Source of the DNA: Trileptium ribeirensis | Lineage: Eukaryota > Nematoda > Enoplea > Enoplida > Thoracostomopsidae | Length of the DNA: 64,000 bases | Reading direction: 5' to 3' | NCBI GenBank assembly: GCA_030248225.1 | Contig: JASANE010012106.1 | Span: forward strand, 32,027-96,026 | In this document: one piece after another, positions 60,035 to 64,000 of the stretch | Layout: each line of letters begins with the position of its first letter | Position numbering within the stretch: the first letter of the stretch is position 1 | Position numbers and translations under genes: made by a program | Notes under the pieces: generated by a model | What the model was told of the DNA's origin: nothing | Databases searched by the model: none | Seen by the model: the letters and a program-made list of their open reading frames with translations, nothing else

Positions 60035-60629
60035 GTGAAGGGAACGGTGACGTCGAAACTAGCAAAAAACTATGTAGAAAAACCAGTTTTGATTAGTGAG
60101 TCTGAACCAAAGAATTTTGTTTTAAAATTACCGTTTCTTGGAAATAATTCCAACAAAATCAAAAGGCGCATTAGCCAACTGTTTAAAACATCTTATCCGC
60201 GACATAATATCCGAATAGTTTTTGTTGCTGGAAAAAAGATCAAGCATTGTTTCTCCTTTCTGGACAAAATACCGGAACTGCTCAAATCCTATGTCGTATA
60301 CAAATTCAAATGTTCTGCTTGTGAAGCAGACTACATCGGCTGTTCACGCCGACACCTAACGACCAGGATATCTGAGCATACTGGTATTTCAGCGAAAACA
60401 GGAAGAAGACTCAACAATGCACAATTACAAAACTCTGCTGTTTACTAATATATACACAGTTGCAATACTCAGTCCAATTCTGACGCTTTTCCGTTATCGC
60501 CCAAACTAACAGTCAAGATCCAAACGCGGCCCGCCTTTACTAAATCTTGAAAACCTGCTAATTCGCGAAAATACTCCTAAATTAAATAACTTGGAATCCC
60601 TTAGACCCTTGTTGCTGTTTTCTTGTTAA
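60035..60629 (+). pseudogene. Penelope-like element copy D: GIY-YIG endonuclease end
   Basis: It reads FVLKLPFLGNNSNKIKRRI, KHCFSFLDKIPELLKS, YVVYKFKCSACEADYIG and SEHTGISAKTGRRLNNA. NSAVY ends at a premature TAA (60446-60448) where other copies have Gln. Remnants (YIHSCN; LENLLIRENTPKLNN; LRPLLLFSC) continue to TAA 60627-60629. It is 5'-truncated, and the tandem copy E begins about 100 bases downstream. Confidence 0.88.
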
Positions 60630-60732
60630 TTAATTGGCACTTTTACTTTACAATTATATGCTTATTGTGTTTCAATATTTTGCCGTATCGTTTTCTTTAC
60701 ATTATATTACATCGAGCTAAAATTCGCTTTAG

Positions 60733-61060
60733 CTGGATTTGCTCGGATGATGGTTCGCATTCTATCGCCCGAAATATTAGCGTACCCTCCACTACCGTTA
60801 TTTCTGACAACAGCGACACACAGTCATCGCTTAATTTAGCCGCAGCAGCGCCTCCAATTTCAACTGCTCCAATTCGAGCTTTTGACGCAATCATATCATC
60901 CACGCATATCCGGCATCCTGCTCCCGTTATTGCTTTCTGCGATTCGGACACCGAAAACATACAACCGCGTTCCAAAAAGCCTAAAGTCGGCCCGAGCAGC
61001 GCATCCGACCAAGGGTCTGCCACTGGTGAAGCAGAAGAACCGGCTGAACATAGCATCTAA
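60733..61060 (+). CDS. extra Ser/Thr/Asp-rich exon in the PLE 5' region (copy E)
   Basis: Acceptor AAAATTCGCTTTAG directly precedes 60733. One base, then 109 codons to TAA 61058-61060. Blocks shared with 56030-56381 are SDDG, RNIS, a Ser/Thr/Asn tract with SDNSD, PIS.APIRA, and SKKPKVG..SASDQ. A GTGAAG in the SATGEAEE region (61026) is a possible donor leaving one base. The RT exon at 61869 begins with two bases, so splicing here would join the exon in frame to the RT. Hydrophilic, with no enzymatic motif; likely part of the PLE protein or a separate small ORF. Confidence 0.55.
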
Positions 61061-61199
61061 ATGTAATAATTTGCACCATGTATATGACATTCTCATTTTG
61101 GTGCCTTCTGGCCCTGTATGTGTTATACATCACACGTAATGCAAAGGATTAATGTTTCTTTCCCAGCACTTTCAGCACTGGTTGCTTTCGGTTTTATGA

Positions 61200-61638
61200 G
61201 GGATACACGTTATAATGTCCCCAAAAGTTGTAACTTTTGTCCCCCTGTAATGTAGACTATACCGTAATGACGGTGACAGTGACACCCACACCATATAACA
61301 AAATATGAGGGTGTCGGGCACACCCCTAGATACCTCATTTTGGCAACGTAGTATTTCGGTGTGTTATGCTTGCCAATGCGGTGTTTCTAGAGTATCCTGT
61401 AGGCCCTATGTAAAATGACCCCACGGGGTGGCGGAAACCCTCAACAAAACGAAAAAGCAACGACGGTTCATTGGCACCGTCTGAAATAAGCCAAACTATT
61501 AGCTAGCTTTGTTTGAAATTTATTTGAAACTTTATTCAAAACACATTGGTGTCTAAGCCACCCTGTAGTCTAGGGTGTGCCTGCCACTGTGTGGGGTACA
61601 TAAGTTCCAAGTGGTGGGGACATTATAACGTGAATCCC
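61200..61638. mobile_element. 439 bp MITE inside the PLE 5' region
   Basis: GGGATACACG at 61200 and CGTGAATCCC at 61638 are the outer parts of inverted repeats that share CACGTTATAATGTCCCC exactly. The interior contains GGGTGTCGGGCACACCC and CACCCTGTAG-type hairpins. No ORF and no convincing target duplication. It lies between the extra exon and the RT exon of copy E. Confidence 0.72.
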
Positions 61639-61868
61639 GCATTATTCGTTGATTCGATTTATTAGACTTCTCAAAAGTTTTCGCGGCCGATTATAACAAC
61701 GTTTTTACTTTTTACGCATATTTTAACAACTTGTTTTTGTTTGAAATGGAACACGCTTTTCGATGTGAGTACATTACAACCCTGATTTCCGTTCGCCGGA
61801 CTGCAATACCGTTTACTGATGCTGTTTGAGCGTTTCTGTTGTAATTTTACTATCTGTTTCGTTTTTAG

Positions 61869-63845
61869 CAATTAAAATTGTGGAGAAACTCTTAGCTAGT
61901 CTTGACATGTCATCGACTTATAAATTCGCAATCACCAATCTAAATAACTTGATTCGTGTACAGTTTCCAGGGGGTCTAATCACAGGCATTCGCCAAAAAT
62001 ACGGATTGCTAGTTGTGCGTCTATATAGAGCATGCAAAAAACACTGATTAAATTGGTAAAGTGCAGAGCACATTCGGACTTCCTGTCTTCATGCATATCG
62101 AAAAAATTACGCCACCTCTTATTAAAATCAAAAATAAAGCCATTCTGCGGAATATTTTAAACTGACCTTCTTTTGCACAAAAAATCCTTTGCAATGGACA
62201 AAGAAGGCACAATCGTTCGGTTGCTTTGCATTTTGCCCATTTCAATAAAAAATAATATAAAATCAGTCATGACCTAAAGAACAGCGTCAGCTACATCGAT
62301 TAGTTTATTTTGTCTTCTTATATACATTGGATTTCCATCAAAACAGATGACTAATCCTGGCTCAAACATCAAAAAAAGCTAACGCAACTGAGCAATAGGT
62401 TAGCCAACAATAATAATTCCAACTCGGAGCCTGTTAAGTGCGTGTTCAACATCTGTAGCACTGAACTAAGTGATTTCCAAATACAAACCCTGTCGAAAGG
62501 CCTTGATTTTGTTCCCACTGACAACAAAATCAACAAAATGCAGGTTTATGCACACGTAGAAACCTTCCTACAGGACTTTTGTAACAGAAACAACATCATG
62601 GATGTAAACTTTTCCCTCAAGAGCAATTTGCGCAGCTTAATTGAATCCGCATTGCTTACTAACAACAATAATGTTACACCCGAGTCAAATTTTACGACTA
62701 AGCAGTTCAACTGCATTAACAGCCTATCGGCTAATTCGGACATTATAATAACATCGCCCGATAAGGGCAGAGGTGTAGTCCTAATGGACAAAACTGACTA
62801 ATTTAACAAAATGTCACATATCTTAGTTGATCGCTCACATTTTAAAGTAGCCACAAATCAAAACATTTATTCCACAGTTACTCGAGACGAAGCCAATGTC
62901 TCCAAGCTACTCAATCGTTTCAAAAGAGCGGGCTATATTAACAACATAAAACACTTCAAATTACTTCCATCTGGCTCGAGAATTGCAATTCTCTATGGCT
63001 CACCTAAAGTTCACAAAGCTAATACACTGCTGAGACCAATTTTATCCTGTGTCAATGCAAGCGTACATAAATTAGCACAGTATCTTGTTCCGATACTCGC
63101 ACCGCTCACAAAATGCCATTTTTCGGTCACCAATTCTTTCGAGTTTGTCAAAGAAATCACGAATATTTCTTTTGACCAGAGCCACTTAGCTAGTTTTGAT
63201 GTAACGGCATTGTTTACAAATGTTCCAATTCAGGAAACGCTGGTTTTCATTGAAACAGCAGTCAATGACAACCAAATAACCATCAATATGCCCGTTGCAG
63301 AACTTATAGAAGCTGTAAAGCTCTGTGTCGAAGATAATCATTTTGTATTTAATACAACAATTTACCAACAAACGGAAGGTGTAGCCATGGGCTCATCGTT
63401 AGACCCTACTCTAGCCAACATTTTCATGAGTTTTTCTGAAAAGAAATGGATTGCAAACTGTCCTTCAGTGTTTAAACCCAAGTTCTATCGTCGCTACGTG
63501 GATGATACATTCACAATTTTCGACGAATACAGTTAATCCGTATAATTTCTATCATATTTAAACGGTCAACGTCCCAACATCAAGTTCACAGTTGAAAAGG
63601 AACAAAGCAACTCCATCCCTTTCTTGGACATCAGAATTACCAAAAAGGATAATGGCTTTGTTACATCCGTTTACAGGAAATCCACTTTCACGGACCTTCT
63701 CACTAAGTTCGACGGCATATTTTCAGCAAATATAAAACCGGTCTAATCGATTGTTTATTATACAGGGCTTTCCAAATAGGAAGTAGTTATGACATAATAC
63801 ATAATGAAATACGGTTTTACGTAATATGTTCTAGAATAGTATGTA
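61869..63845 (+). pseudogene. Penelope-like element copy E: nearly full reverse transcriptase
   Basis: A strong acceptor (CTGTTTCGTTTTTAG) ends at 61868. N-terminal region: KFAITNLNNLIRVQFPGGL, RACKK. After stops and a frame break, the RT proper (62430-63536) has VKCVFNICSTELSD and SPDKGRGVVLMDKTD, with Tyr mutated to TAA at 62799-62801. It continues with GSRIAILYGSPKVHKA, motif A SFDVTALFTNVP, motif B EGVAMGSSLDPTLANIF and an intact motif C YVDDTF. After EYS stop 63534-63536 a frameshift leads to FLDIRITKKDNGF, VYRKSTFTDLL and GLIDCLLYRAFQIGSSYD. The endonuclease is absent: similarity ends near 63845. It is diverged from copies A and C. Confidence 0.9.
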
Positions 63846-64000
63846 ATAGTACGAAAATCGTATTTTAGCTCTACAAACGTGACGAATGACAACGATGGCG
63901 GATCGTCGGCGGTCGTTCAGCGTCGAACGGCACGAAAGCCTCGCATGAGCAAATCAGCTGTCCGTCACGAAAAATCAAAGACAAAATGATTATGCTAGCA
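63846..64000. other. window end, unassigned
   Basis: Unrelated to the PLE. GC-richer words such as GGCGGATCGTCGGCGGTCG occur. Too short to classify. Confidence 0.3.

Overview
The window is AT-rich, intron-bearing DNA with no bacterial features: no operons, no rRNA and no tRNA that I could see. Split reading frames with consensus splice signals, several Penelope-like elements (PLEs) with GIY-YIG endonucleases, CR1/Jockey-like LINE tails, hAT relics and many MITE or foldback elements point to an invertebrate animal genome. The phylum cannot be fixed from the sequence. Most of the window is repeat-derived. Several frames read here begin at non-ATG codons just behind a 3' splice site, so they are exons rather than complete genes.

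Layout. At 0.6-2.5 kb there is a three-unit tandem array with a ~625 bp period. From 3 to 16 kb lies the only region that looks like host coding sequence, all on the minus strand. It has a 1.56 kb Ser/Thr/Asp-rich terminal exon (2968-4523). It also has a phase-consistent three-exon model: 13330-13079, then 11780-10997, then 8041-6489. The last exon of that model carries a C48 (Ulp1/SENP-like) cysteine-peptidase domain whose usual acidic residue appears to be missing. Two divergent copies of an unrecognised Cys-containing module sit at 4867-5271 and 15877-16245. From 17 to 23.5 kb there are dispersed repeats, a MITE and a 22-24 bp minisatellite that runs straight into a truncated PLE (23516-24525).

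From 25 to 45 kb are foldback elements (three copies), two copies of a segmental duplication (27.3-30.2 and 39.1-41.4 kb) and LINE tails. One duplication copy holds a hAT insertion with an 8 bp target duplication, and the other preserves the empty site. The second copy holds a LINE fragment instead. A second duplicated block (34.8-36.1 and 44.1-45.4 kb) carries a conserved 44-codon exon-like segment. Two ~1.1 kb tracts (41.44-42.5 and 48.77-49.84 kb) almost lack T on the plus strand and decay into A/C only. A hAT transposase pseudogene with DUF4371-like and dimerisation regions lies at 45.4-48.5 kb.

From 51 to 64 kb come a TA-flanked MITE, a large palindrome with TTAGGC-type repeats at its centre, and a cluster of PLE copies in both orientations. 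In two independent places the PLEs lie head to tail: endonuclease end, about 100 bp, a Ser/Thr/Asp-rich exon preceded by a conserved 3' splice site, then the N-terminal part of the reverse transcriptase. That extra exon is the most interesting candidate in the window.
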